Positions 42,178-51,079 of a stretch of 64,000 nt of DNA are shown here, piece after piece (the first letter of the stretch is position 1; every line of letters begins with the position of its first letter). A model generated the notes under the pieces. It was not told the DNA's origin. It saw nothing but the letters and a program-made list of their open reading frames with translations, and made no database searches. The stretch spans positions 1 to 64,000 of the forward strand of contig SHVE01000004.1 of NCBI GenBank assembly GCA_009694365.1, written 5' to 3'. Made by a program: the position numbers and the translations under genes. Source of the stretch: Thermoleophilia bacterium (GTDB lineage Bacteria; Actinomycetota; Thermoleophilia; Miltoncostaeales; Miltoncostaeaceae).

Positions 42178-42699
42178 GTGTCCGGATCGTCCGTAACGAT
42201 TGCACCATCCGGCCCCGCCGTGAGCGTCCCGGGGCGCCGTCGCCCCATCGCCGTCGTACTCATCATCGTCGGGTGTGGGGTGGCGGTATGGATCCCCTCG
42301 TTCGTCGCCGGCGCCTACGCCCAGGAGCACGCGGCGGCGGTCCTCGCGAACCCCACGACGGGCTGGGCGTTTCTCTGGGACGCCATCACGGCGTCACGCA
42401 ACCCGCACCTCGGGACACCGGATGCCGCGCGGCAGGCCGCCGATGAGGTCTGGGCCGGAGCCCCCGCCGTCGTCGTCGGTGTGACGCTCAAGACCCTGCC
42501 CTCCCCATGGACCGTGCCGGTGCCACCGGGTGGTGCCGGACCGCGTGGCGAGTGGCGGATGGGGAGAACATCCGACGCTCTCAACTGGGTCGGAAGCGGT
42601 CGCGTGAACGGCGGGGTGGAACAGGTCATCGGCGTACTCGACTACCGCACGGGTCGTGTGGAGTGGGACATCCGGCCGATCACCGTGGCAACCCCATGA
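42178..42699 (+). CDS. single-pass membrane protein, unknown, coupled to the PBP
   Basis: 173 residues. One membrane helix (RPIAVVLIIVGCGVAVWIPSF, about 23-43) and an extracytoplasmic region with VWAGAPAVVVGVTLKTLPSP and VLDYRTGRVEWDIRPITV. No family recognised. GTG fixed by the TATACT box. Its stop overlaps the PBP start (ATGA), which implies a shared job in wall synthesis. Confidence 0.7.
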   Translation: MSGSSVTIAPSGPAVSVPGRRRPIAVVLIIVGCGVAVWIPSFVAGAYAQEHAAAVLANPTTGWAFLWDAITASRNPHLGTPDAARQAADEVWAGAPAVVVGVTLKTLPSPWTVPVPPGGAGPRGEWRMGRTSDALNWVGSGRVNGGVEQVIGVLDYRTGRVEWDIRPITVATP

Positions 42700-44783
42700 A
42701 GGTCCCCCGCATGAGGAAGCGTCGCGAGGAGCGAGCGCGTCACGGCCGCATCGGCCTCGGCCGCGTGGTCGCCATGGCCATTGTCGTCGCCGTCACCGTC
42801 ATCGGCTTCACCATGGCCACCGGCTACCAGTTGGTCACCAGCAACCTGCCGGGTATCGACGAGATGCAGCCGGTCGCCCTCGGGCAGAACACCCGTATCT
42901 ACGACCGCAACGGCAAGTTGCTCGGCTACATCCCGGGGGTCACCAACCGAACGGAGATCCCACTCGCGCGCATCCCCATTGCGCTGCGCGACGCAACGGT
43001 TGCTATCGAGGACAAACGGTTCTACGAGCACGGCGGCGTTGACTGGTTGCGGGTGCTGGGTGCGGCGGTGCACAACGCCGCTACCGCCAGCGGCCGCCAG
43101 GGCGGAAGCACCATCACGATGCAGTTGGTCAAGAATCTTTACGACCCCAACGCACCCCGCACCATCGCGCAGAAGATCAAGGAGGTGGCCCTCGCGCAAC
43201 AGGTGGAGAGCCGGTACTCGAAGGATGAGATCCTCGCCAAGTATCTGAACGGGGTGTTCTACGGGCAGAACGCCGTGGGCGTACAGGCGGCATCGCTCAC
43301 GTACTTCGACAAGCCCGTCTGGGCCATCGACCTTCCCCAGGCCGCCCTTCTGGCCGGTCTGCCGCAGGCGCCGTCGGCCTACAACCCGTTCATCAACCCC
43401 GCCGCCGCTGTCGCACGACGCAACGTGGTGATCTCGGAGATGGGGGCGCAGGGGCACATCACTCCGGGGCAGGCCGCGCAAGCGATCGCCGCTCCGCTTG
43501 ATCTGAAGCACGGGAAGTCGTACGAACGGAAGAAGGAGGGGTACTTCTTCGACTTCGTGCGCAAGGAACTGATCAGCCGCTACGGCGAGCAGCGCGTACA
43601 GGCGGGAGGGTTCGCCGTCCGTACCACCATCGACCCCAAACTGCAGCGTGCCGCTGAGCAGGCGATCGAGAAGAACCTGGGGTACTCAGACGACCCGGCG
43701 ACCGCCATCGTGCTCCTGGACGCCCGCACGGGGTACATCCGCGCCATGGCCACCAGCCAAGCGTACGGCGAGGACAGCCAGTTCAACTATGCCGCACAGG
43801 CCCAGCGCCAAGCCGGATCCACCTTCAAGACCTTCGTGCTCACGCGCGCCATTGCGGACGGCATCAACCCGTACTCCACCATCTACGCGAGTCGACCCAT
43901 CGACATCGTGGACCCCAGGTGGGGTCCGGTCAAAGTCAAGACCTATTCCGACACCTACCGCGGGCCCATCGACATCACGACCGCCACCCTGGCGTCGGAC
44001 AACTCGGTGTACATCCAGATGACCCTGGACCTCGGGCCCGATCGCGTGGTCACCATGGCGCAGGACATGGGCATCCGGAGCCAACTGCCCGTGGTGCCCT
44101 CCATTGGCCTCGGTTCGGGTGATGTGAGCCCGCTCGACATGGCCACCGCCTACGCCCCACTGGCTAACGGCGGTTTTCGTATTACGCCCGTCGCGATCAT
44201 CAACCTCGGCAAGGGGGTTCCCACCGGTGACCTCGCCACCCCCAAACGTACGCGGGTGTTCTCCGATGGCGTCGCCTACGAGGTCACCCGCATCCTGCGC
44301 GCCAACGTGCAGGGCGGAACCGGAACCGCCGCCAATATCGGCGGCGCGGTTGCGGGCAAGACCGGAACCACCGATGACTTCACCGACGCTTGGTTCGTGG
44401 GCTACACGCCCCGCTACGTCTGCGCGGTGTGGGTGGGATACCCCAACGCCGACGGCGTGCGACGGTCCCTGACCAGCGTGCACGGCATCACGGTGGCCGG
44501 AGGCACGTTCCCCGCACGGATCTGGGGCGACTTCATGCGCGTCGTCACGAAGAACGACGGCGCGCTGGACTGGCCGTTGCCGAAGGTTCCCGTCGAGTGG
44601 TCGCCGTTCTCATCGGAATTCACCGACACGGCTCATCTTTACACCGTGAGTACGGCAAAAACGGCCGGGATACGGCCCAGCAGCACCACTCGCGTGCCGC
44701 GGCCGATCCCCACGACGCCCACTAGGGCCACCCCCGCGCCCGTACCGGCACCCTCGCCGGACGCCGTGCCCACCACCCCCTAA
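42696..44783 (+). CDS. class A penicillin-binding protein (transglycosylase/transpeptidase)
   Basis: 695 residues. Membrane anchor near 19-41, GT51 transglycosylase with catalytic Glu in VAIEDKRFYEHGGVDW, GRQGGSTITMQLVKNLY and KYLNGVFYGQNAVGVQAA; transpeptidase with QAGSTFKTFV (SxxK), ASDNSVYI (SxN) and AGKTGTTDDFTDAWF (KTG). The end is a Thr/Pro-rich tail. It polymerises and cross-links peptidoglycan outside the membrane. ATG 42696 overlaps the previous stop (ATGA); the longer frame upstream is ignored. Confidence 0.95.
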   Translation: MKVPRMRKRREERARHGRIGLGRVVAMAIVVAVTVIGFTMATGYQLVTSNLPGIDEMQPVALGQNTRIYDRNGKLLGYIPGVTNRTEIPLARIPIALRDATVAIEDKRFYEHGGVDWLRVLGAAVHNAATASGRQGGSTITMQLVKNLYDPNAPRTIAQKIKEVALAQQVESRYSKDEILAKYLNGVFYGQNAVGVQAASLTYFDKPVWAIDLPQAALLAGLPQAPSAYNPFINPAAAVARRNVVISEMGAQGHITPGQAAQAIAAPLDLKHGKSYERKKEGYFFDFVRKELISRYGEQRVQAGGFAVRTTIDPKLQRAAEQAIEKNLGYSDDPATAIVLLDARTGYIRAMATSQAYGEDSQFNYAAQAQRQAGSTFKTFVLTRAIADGINPYSTIYASRPIDIVDPRWGPVKVKTYSDTYRGPIDITTATLASDNSVYIQMTLDLGPDRVVTMAQDMGIRSQLPVVPSIGLGSGDVSPLDMATAYAPLANGGFRITPVAIINLGKGVPTGDLATPKRTRVFSDGVAYEVTRILRANVQGGTGTAANIGGAVAGKTGTTDDFTDAWFVGYTPRYVCAVWVGYPNADGVRRSLTSVHGITVAGGTFPARIWGDFMRVVTKNDGALDWPLPKVPVEWSPFSSEFTDTAHLYTVSTAKTAGIRPSSTTRVPRPIPTTPTRATPAPVPAPSPDAVPTTP

Positions 44784-44884
44784 GACCGGTCGGCGTCGGT
44801 TGTGCCCTCCGTCGGTCCAGGGGGCGGCATGATGAGGAGGATCCCCACCATCCCGGCGAGCGCGGCCACGGCGATCCACGCGCC
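44780..44884 (-). pseudogene. orphan C-terminal membrane helix of a lost gene
   Basis: Minus strand, a frame different from the GT2 fragment: WIAVAALAGMVGILLIMPPP then GPTEGTTDADRS and stop. It looks like the last transmembrane helix and tail of a transporter or flippase whose 5' part is gone. It joins the GT2 fragment near 44877. Confidence 0.5.
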
Positions 44885-45141
44885 TCGCGGAACCCGGCGG
44901 TGAGAGCGGCGCCCTTGCCGAAGTTGCTCCGCAACTTGACTACCCGGATGGGCTCATACCGCATGGCGAGGTCGACCAGCACCACGTCGCTGCCATCTCG
45001 GGACCCGTCGTCCACGAAGACCACCTCATACGGCGTGGCAAGCCCCTCCATGACGGGGATGAGTTCGGCGACCAACTGCTCGAGGGAGTCGCGCTCGCCG
45101 AACACGGGGATGACGACCGAGATGCGGTGGGGACCGCTCAT
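44875..45141 (-). pseudogene. GT2 (polyprenol-phosphate mannosyltransferase-like) 5' fragment
   Basis: 89 good codons: HRISVVIPVFGERDSLEQLV, YEVVFVDDGSRDGS, VKLRSNFGKGAALTAGFREARG, typical of family GT2 dolichol/undecaprenol-phosphate sugar transferases. The family continues with a DxD-containing segment right after AGFREARG; here the sequence turns to out-of-frame unrelated DNA and an extended frame of no meaning runs to 44722. ATG 45141 overlaps the M28-like gene stop (ATGA). A real truncation or a misjoin. Confidence 0.75.
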
Positions 45142-46943
45142 CGCGCGCGTCCGCCGTTCGCATTCCCGTGCTCACGCTCCCGGGTCGCACGGCCCCGGCG
45201 GCGAAACGACGGCAGCGGCCGTCGACCGCGGCGGGCGAGGCGCTCGTCCTCGCTGGGCACGGGCCGGTACGGACCGGCGGCCACCAGCCCCTTGCTCACC
45301 CTCCCCACCACTAGGGAGCCGAGACTCCACACCGCCACCGCCACGGCCGCGGCGAGCACCGGACCGACGACACCGCGCGCGCCCGACACCGTGGTTTCGA
45401 GCAAGTACCACGCCGAGTATGGGATACCCCGATCGATGCGCGTGCCGATCCACCCGGCGAGCAGGACCACCGGAACCGTCGCGGTGACGAACAGGGCGGC
45501 AACCTGCCATCGCCGTCGGGCGCGGGTCGCCACTAGGGCGGCATGGGCGGCCGGCAATGCGATGAGGAGCGCGAACGGATTCGTGGTCCACAGCAGCACG
45601 CACAGGACCCCGAGGGCAATCACGCCTGCCGATGCGCGCGAGGCGACCTCGGCGTCGCGTCGCATGGCGCGGTGGCGCACGGCCAGCCACGTGAGCAGTC
45701 CCGCGCCCACCGAGAGGAGGATCGCCACCATGGCGGGCAGGTCGAAGGGGACATCTTCGGTGATGGGCGGCCATCCACCGGACGCGGGTGCGACCATCCC
45801 CGCGATCGCCAACAAGTGCGCGAGGAGCAACGCGACGATGACCGTTGCCAACCGCCAGCCGAGGGCGACGACGAACGGCACCAGCCGCACGCCGGCCCGA
45901 CGCAGACGCACTGCGAGGTCGAGGGCCGCGACGAACAAAGGAAGGGCGAGGAGCAGGATCACGATGCGACTCATCACGGGCCGGAGCTCACGGCCCCCGA
46001 TGAGCACACCGGATGCCGGGGCCGGTACCACGTCGGTGAGATCGAGGGCACCGAGCAGGGTCTCCGCAGTGCGCCCGGCCGCGCCCAAGGCCGCCTCGGT
46101 GGCCAGGTTCCCGCCCGGTGCGGATCCCTCGCTGCGCGACGCGAGCGACACCGCGGGGATACCCGACGCGATGAACGCTGCCTGATCACCCGTGGTCTGC
46201 GGCACCGCCATACCGGCCATCTGTGGGAAGGGACCCGGCGGCGGCGCAAGAGTCGCGGCGGCCCGCTCGGCCGCCTGCGCAGCCGCCGCCGCGAGCGCAA
46301 TGGCCCGTCGCCCATCCTGCCCGTCATCCCAGATATACAGACCATTCGGAACGCCGGCCGGATCGTCGAACGACACGGCGGCCTCCATTGGGAACCCGGA
46401 GAACCGGCTCGCGAACCACCGTGCCCCGGCGTTGCCCTGGGTGGACGCGCCGGTGGACACGACGAGCACCGGACGGTTGCGGGCGACGGTCCCGAGCGAC
46501 GTCGCGAGTTGGATGAGCACCGCCGTGCCGCTTGCGCCCCCGCGGACGCCCGGCAAGGTGTCGCGCGGAGCCGAGATGATGAGGCCCTTGCGCGACGACG
46601 AACCGGAGCGGGATGGCAGCGCCACGTAGACGTTCTCGGTAACCACGCGGCCATCCGGTGTGCTCACCGAGAAGCGCTCATGGCGCACCGCCGTCGCGCC
46701 CGGGACCTCACCCAACCGTGCCGCGACCCAGGCGACGGCACGGGCGTCCCCCGGGGTTCCGGGAACCCGCTCGGGCGCGACCGTCGCGAGGTCAGCGGCC
46801 AGTACCCGCGCGGCCATGGCATCAAATGCCGGGAGCAGCGGCGGTTCCGGGGCACCACCCGGTGATTCCAGCGTCAACAGGGCTACGAGCAGCGCAAGGG
46901 CGGCCACGAGCCATGAGAGCCGGTAAAGACGCCCGTTCAACAT
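45138..46943 (-). CDS. membrane-anchored M28-peptidase-like protein, probable pseudoenzyme
   Basis: 601 residues. N-terminal membrane helix, an extracytoplasmic M28/transferrin-receptor-like domain (about 40-310), then about seven membrane helices and a basic C-terminus. The fold is recognised by LIISAPRDTLPGVRGGASG, VLVVSTGASTQGNAG and GDQAAFIASGIPAVSL. Active M28 enzymes have AHxD, NDNASG, EE and SDH there; here these read SAPRD, GGASG, ST and GDQ, so most zinc ligands and the catalytic acid are gone. A binding or scaffold role for envelope polymers is inferred. ATG 46943; GT2 fragment is coupled downstream. Confidence 0.75.
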   Translation of the reverse strand: MLNGRLYRLSWLVAALALLVALLTLESPGGAPEPPLLPAFDAMAARVLAADLATVAPERVPGTPGDARAVAWVAARLGEVPGATAVRHERFSVSTPDGRVVTENVYVALPSRSGSSSRKGLIISAPRDTLPGVRGGASGTAVLIQLATSLGTVARNRPVLVVSTGASTQGNAGARWFASRFSGFPMEAAVSFDDPAGVPNGLYIWDDGQDGRRAIALAAAAAQAAERAAATLAPPPGPFPQMAGMAVPQTTGDQAAFIASGIPAVSLASRSEGSAPGGNLATEAALGAAGRTAETLLGALDLTDVVPAPASGVLIGGRELRPVMSRIVILLLALPLFVAALDLAVRLRRAGVRLVPFVVALGWRLATVIVALLLAHLLAIAGMVAPASGGWPPITEDVPFDLPAMVAILLSVGAGLLTWLAVRHRAMRRDAEVASRASAGVIALGVLCVLLWTTNPFALLIALPAAHAALVATRARRRWQVAALFVTATVPVVLLAGWIGTRIDRGIPYSAWYLLETTVSGARGVVGPVLAAAVAVAVWSLGSLVVGRVSKGLVAAGPYRPVPSEDERLARRGRRPLPSFRRRGRATREREHGNANGGRAR

Positions 46944-47124
46944 CGCGCGGGAGTATCGCACCGCGCCCGTACTCAACCGGGAATCCGGATCGTTGCCACG
47001 GACCGGTGGTGGGGCCGGGATCGCGCCGGTACAACAGTTCCTCGCCACGCCGGGGACCGGGCGAGGGATGGGCCCCGCGCGGAGCCCGGAACCCGGCCGC
47101 GAGCCGTGGCGGGGTTCCCTCCGC

Positions 47125-47130
47125 TAGCCT
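47125..47130 (+). promoter_or_regulatory. putative -10 box of the exopolysaccharide operon
   Basis: TAGCCT, 10 nt before ATG 47141. Just upstream GGAACCC (47088-47094) and GGGTTCC (47112-47118) form a 7-bp inverted repeat that could be an operator. Confidence 0.45.
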
Positions 47131-47140
47131 CGCCGCCGAC

Positions 47141-48181
47141 ATGCGCCGATCCTTCCGATTCGCTCAACTGGGGGCCGCACTCGCCATCGGTGCGGTGGTC
47201 GCCGCGCATCCTGCACTCGGTGCCATACGCATCGACGGGTGGGGCGCCATCAGCGCCGACATGGGTGGTGGCGTGCTGGTGTGGGCCAACTCCGCGCCGG
47301 CCACGACGAAAACGTTCACGTACTGGCGTTCCGTCGTGGGTCGTTCCCGGGTCTCGGGGAGCCGCCTCGCGAAACCGGACGCTCCGGTAACCGTGCGAAC
47401 GAGTGCCGGACCCCTGCCCGGCACCATCGTCCGTGCCACCAGCGCGGACCGGGGGTTCACACTCACCGCGTCAGGTCGCGGATTTGCGGGTCCCGTCATC
47501 TGGTGCTGCACCACGGACTCGCTCGAAGTCGTGGTATCGAGCGACGGTGACGGAAACGCCCTGCGACCGGTGGCCGCGGGCCTCGATGGCACCCGGGTAC
47601 GCTGGATCGCGTCCAACGGATCCACCTCCGTGCTGGGATCGGCGGACCCGGTCGAAAGTGCCACCCGCGAGACATCGGCCCCCATCGCCGGAGCCACGGG
47701 TCCCGGCCTCGCCTCAATCGCCCCCGGCATCGCCGCCTGGGCCGAGATGGGAGGCACCTCCATTCGCGTAGGCACTCCTGCCGATGACGGTGTGAGCGAA
47801 ATCCGCGAGATCGCCCAAGGCGGACGCGTGCTGTTCGTCATCGCCGTTCCGGGACTCGTCGCCACCGTCGTGACGGTTGCCGGGCGGCACCGCGTGGTGC
47901 GCACCGATGTGACATCGGATCGCACCACCATCGTCTGGACGGGCGGCCCACGACCACACGTCGCCCTCGCGGGGGATGCCATCGCGATCGGCGTGGGCGA
48001 CACGGTGCTCACCAGTCGTGCCGGTCGCGCGCGAGCAATCGGTACTGCGACCGGAGCCATCGCGGCCGTCGCCACCGACGGATCGCACGTCGCGGTGTTC
48101 GAGCGCCGCACCATGCGGGCACGCGCGGGCGCGTCGCTGGTCCGGGCCACCACCGTCCGCATCATCGGGAGGGTCCGGTGA
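47141..48181 (+). CDS. secreted protein, probable beta-propeller, unknown
   Basis: 346 residues. Signal peptide (RRSFRFAQLGAALAIGAVVAAHPALG), then beta-rich sequence with recurring VxWxx units (GVLVWANSAP, VRWIASNGSTSV, IAAWAEMGG, TIVWTGGPRP) that suggest blades of a propeller. Two adjacent cysteines in VIWCCTTD. No catalytic motif. First gene of the exopolysaccharide operon; the stop overlaps the glycosidase start (GTGA). An accessory envelope role is inferred. Confidence 0.65.
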   Translation: MRRSFRFAQLGAALAIGAVVAAHPALGAIRIDGWGAISADMGGGVLVWANSAPATTKTFTYWRSVVGRSRVSGSRLAKPDAPVTVRTSAGPLPGTIVRATSADRGFTLTASGRGFAGPVIWCCTTDSLEVVVSSDGDGNALRPVAAGLDGTRVRWIASNGSTSVLGSADPVESATRETSAPIAGATGPGLASIAPGIAAWAEMGGTSIRVGTPADDGVSEIREIAQGGRVLFVIAVPGLVATVVTVAGRHRVVRTDVTSDRTTIVWTGGPRPHVALAGDAIAIGVGDTVLTSRAGRARAIGTATGAIAAVATDGSHVAVFERRTMRARAGASLVRATTVRIIGRVR

Positions 48182-49290
48182 AGGTCGTCGCCAGCACACT
48201 CGCGCTCATCGCGGCAGTCGTCCTGGCCACGTCTGCGAACGCGGCGATACTGGCCGTGCAAGACGACCGGTTGCCCAACCTCGCAGGCGCCGCGCTCGAC
48301 CAGCGTTTGGACCTGCTGGCCGCGAGCGGCACCACCGTTACCCGCGTGGACATCATCTGGAACCGCGTGGCTCCCACGCAACCTACGCACGGATCCGATC
48401 CGGCCGACCCGGCTTACGACTGGAGCCGGTACGACCAGATGATCACCGGGCTCGTCGCACGCAACATCACGCCGATGCTCAGTTACTACTGGACCCCAGA
48501 GTGGGCGTCGCGCGCCGGCACAACCAACGCCGCGCCGCGCACCGCCGATGCCGCGGCGTTCGCGGCGGCCATCGCGCGCCGGTACAACGGCACCTGGCCG
48601 AACGGATCCGGCGGCACGCTTCCACTGGTCCGACGCCTGGAGATCTGGAACGAGCCCAACATCGCCACCTTCTGGTACCCACAGTGCCGACGCCAGGGCA
48701 ATCGCTACGTGCTGTCATCGGCACGCGCCTACGCGGCGCTGCTCACCGCGGCCTACGCGCAGGTAAAGGCCGTGAGTCCGAGCGCGATCGTGACCGGTGG
48801 CGTGACCGGACCCGTGGGGGACTCCCAATGCACCACGGCGGACGCGTCGGTGGGCACGCTCACCTTCGCCACGGAGCTGGTGCGCCACAAGGTTCCGATC
48901 GATGCGTGGAGCATGCACCTGTACCCCATCGGCTCACCACTCACCGCGTACTTCGTCCCCTCATGGAAGACGCTGCCACAGGTGACGCGGTTGGTGGATA
49001 GGCTTCGCCCCGGCGCGCCCATCTACGTGACGGAGACCGGCTATCACACCTCGTACAACCGCTACCACCGCTATTTCGTGAGCGAAACCCAACAGGCAGC
49101 GTGGCTCAACGAAACCGTGACGGTGGCGAAGCGTTACCCCCGGGTCGAGGTCGCGATGTGGTTCAACCTCCAAGACAACCCGTCGTGGACTGGTGGGCTG
49201 CTGCGTGGTAACGGCACCACCAAGCCGGCATGGTCGGCGTTCGCCTCGGCCGCGATGGCGGGCACGCGACCCACGACGTGGGCGCCATGA
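48178..49290 (+). CDS. secreted glycoside hydrolase, TIM-barrel (GH39/GH5-like)
   Basis: 370 residues. Signal peptide, then a (beta/alpha)8 pattern with acid/base Glu in RLEIWNEPNIATFWYP and nucleophile Glu in IYVTETGYHTSYN, the arrangement of clan GH-A enzymes; MLSYYWTPEWAS resembles a GH39-type substrate loop. It may trim or release the polymer made by this locus. GTGA overlap with the gene before and ATGA with the methyltransferase after it show tight coupling. Confidence 0.82.
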   Translation: MKVVASTLALIAAVVLATSANAAILAVQDDRLPNLAGAALDQRLDLLAASGTTVTRVDIIWNRVAPTQPTHGSDPADPAYDWSRYDQMITGLVARNITPMLSYYWTPEWASRAGTTNAAPRTADAAAFAAAIARRYNGTWPNGSGGTLPLVRRLEIWNEPNIATFWYPQCRRQGNRYVLSSARAYAALLTAAYAQVKAVSPSAIVTGGVTGPVGDSQCTTADASVGTLTFATELVRHKVPIDAWSMHLYPIGSPLTAYFVPSWKTLPQVTRLVDRLRPGAPIYVTETGYHTSYNRYHRYFVSETQQAAWLNETVTVAKRYPRVEVAMWFNLQDNPSWTGGLLRGNGTTKPAWSAFASAAMAGTRPTTWAP

Positions 49291-50066
49291 CCGCGGGGGG
49301 AGGGAACTCCAACGACGGAACGCTCGACGATGTGCGTGCCTACTACGACCGCATCGCACCGCATCTTCGGGGGGTGGAACAGCAGAACTGGCACCTGCAG
49401 AGCCGGATGTCATGCGTGCTCCGCACCATCGACGCGCACGGTCCGGGGACCGGCCGTCGCGTTCTCGACATCGGGTGCGGCGGGGGATTCCTGCTTGAGC
49501 AGCTCGCGGATCGCGGGTACGTCGGCGTGGGCATCGACTTGTCGCAGGGGTCGGTGGAGATCGCGCGCACCCGCCTGCGTGACATCGGCGCGGACGACCG
49601 ACTCGACGCCCAGGTGGGCAGCGCCTACGCACCACCCGAGGGGCCGTTCGACCTCGTCACCCTCACAGACGTGCTGGAGCACCTCGAGGACCCCCGGGCC
49701 TGCCTCCGGGCGCTACGCGAGCAGATGGCGCCCGGGGCGCTCCTCGTGATCTCCACGCCCAATCGGCGGAGCCTCCCGGGTGCACGACGCTGGCTGGCGG
49801 AGAAGGGCGTGCCTGGCATCCAGCTCAAGCTCGCACCCGTTGACAACTGGCAGACCTGGGTCGATCTCGAGTCGCACGCGGCGGCCTGCGACATGGTCCC
49901 CGTCAGCCGACGCGGCATCTTCTTCCGTCCCGGCGGACGAATCGGGTCGCAGATCGGGCGCATCTACCGCTGGGCGGCGGCGCGCAATGCCGAGATACGC
50001 GCGTCCTCCACCCCCATCGGACGCTTCGGCTTCTACATCGTCCTGGGCTTCCGCCCACTGCCCTGA
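49287..50066 (+). CDS. class I SAM-dependent methyltransferase
   Basis: 259 residues. Motif I VLDIGCGGGFLLEQLADRG, GIDLSQGSVEIAR, motif II LVTLTDVLEHLED and ISTPNRRSLPG place it with UbiG/Coq3-like enzymes. In polysaccharide loci such proteins methylate sugar hydroxyls, the likely role here. ATG 49287 set by the ATGA overlap. Confidence 0.85.
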   Translation: MTAGGGNSNDGTLDDVRAYYDRIAPHLRGVEQQNWHLQSRMSCVLRTIDAHGPGTGRRVLDIGCGGGFLLEQLADRGYVGVGIDLSQGSVEIARTRLRDIGADDRLDAQVGSAYAPPEGPFDLVTLTDVLEHLEDPRACLRALREQMAPGALLVISTPNRRSLPGARRWLAEKGVPGIQLKLAPVDNWQTWVDLESHAAACDMVPVSRRGIFFRPGGRIGSQIGRIYRWAAARNAEIRASSTPIGRFGFYIVLGFRPLP

Positions 50067-51079
50067 TGCCTGCGGGCGCTGCGGAGGCGCGCAACACAGG
50101 AACCGGGCGTCGCGGGATCGTCGCCGGGGGCATTATCGTGCTCATGTGCGTGGCCTTCGGAGTGTTCATCCTGCCATTCGCCTTCACAACCCCGCCCCCC
50201 ATCATCACCCGCTTCGTGGCCACGAGGGCCTTCAGCCCCGGTACTCCCGATGGGCGTGGCGTGGCACGAGTCGCCATTCGCCTGAGCGAGCCGAGCGACG
50301 TCACGATCACCCTCCGGAACAGGGACGGCACCACCATCGCCACCCTCGCCGATGGATCGCGGATGTCGGTACGCACCTTTTCAGCGGACTGGGACGGTAC
50401 GGATTCTCGTCATCACATCGTCCCCGATGGCGACTACACGGTGAACCTCGAGGCCCACGCCGGCGAGAAGAAGTTCTCCAAAAGCCGTCGTATCGTGGTG
50501 GATACCACCGTCCCGGACCCCGAGGTCGCCGTGGCATCCGGTCCCGCCGGGTGCGTGACCACGGCCACCAATCCCGGTGAGCCCACCCGTGTGACGGTCG
50601 CGGCCATGGACACGGGGGTTGAGAAAGGTCCTCTGGCGCTCTCCACCACGGGCACTCTCACCTGGGCATGGAACGGGCACGACTCCTCCGGTGACCCCGT
50701 GCCACCCGGCATCGTGCCCATCCGCATCACCACCGCCGACGCCAGCGGAAACACGGTGGTCTCCACCCTGACCTGCTGGGTATCCCATCTCACCGCCCGC
50801 GCCGTCCCCTCCACTCCGTCGTCCGGTTCTGCAGTCGGCGTCATCGTCCCCGGTGGGGCCGACACCGAGGTAACCCTGTCGCTCCGGGTGCGCCTCGGGC
50901 CATTGGGAGGACCCGCCACGCAACCGGTGGTGGGCAGCTCGGTCGTCTACCGCGTGCGTGGCCCCGCGGGACGAACCCGCATCACCATCCCCGCGAGCAT
51001 CAACCCGCGCGGCCTCTGGCTCCTGGTCTCCACCGACGACGGGCATGAGGCCCTCATCGAGCTCGGCGGCCCACGATGA
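50066..51079 (+). CDS. membrane-anchored protein with two FlgD-like Ig repeats
   Basis: 337 residues. Basic N-terminus, one helix (GIVAGGIIVLMCVAFGVFILP), then beta domains. Two copies of the FlgD Ig-like pattern are seen: FSADWDGTDSRHHIVPDGDY and LTWAWNGHDSSGDPVPPGIV. These domains form extracytoplasmic beta sandwiches, often in surface or carbohydrate-binding proteins. The C-terminal 90 residues are a third beta domain. Coupled on both sides (TGATG before, ATGA after). Probably a surface-assembly component; no enzyme motif. Confidence 0.72.
   Translation: MPAGAAEARNTGTGRRGIVAGGIIVLMCVAFGVFILPFAFTTPPPIITRFVATRAFSPGTPDGRGVARVAIRLSEPSDVTITLRNRDGTTIATLADGSRMSVRTFSADWDGTDSRHHIVPDGDYTVNLEAHAGEKKFSKSRRIVVDTTVPDPEVAVASGPAGCVTTATNPGEPTRVTVAAMDTGVEKGPLALSTTGTLTWAWNGHDSSGDPVPPGIVPIRITTADASGNTVVSTLTCWVSHLTARAVPSTPSSGSAVGVIVPGGADTEVTLSLRVRLGPLGGPATQPVVGSSVVYRVRGPAGRTRITIPASINPRGLWLLVSTDDGHEALIELGGPR

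Noticed and set aside
41355-42266. Longer version of the second HAD gene starting at 42266
   Set aside because: It would cover the divergent TATACT promoter and has no SD; GTG 42110 fits the TACCCT box and the start of the HAD fold.
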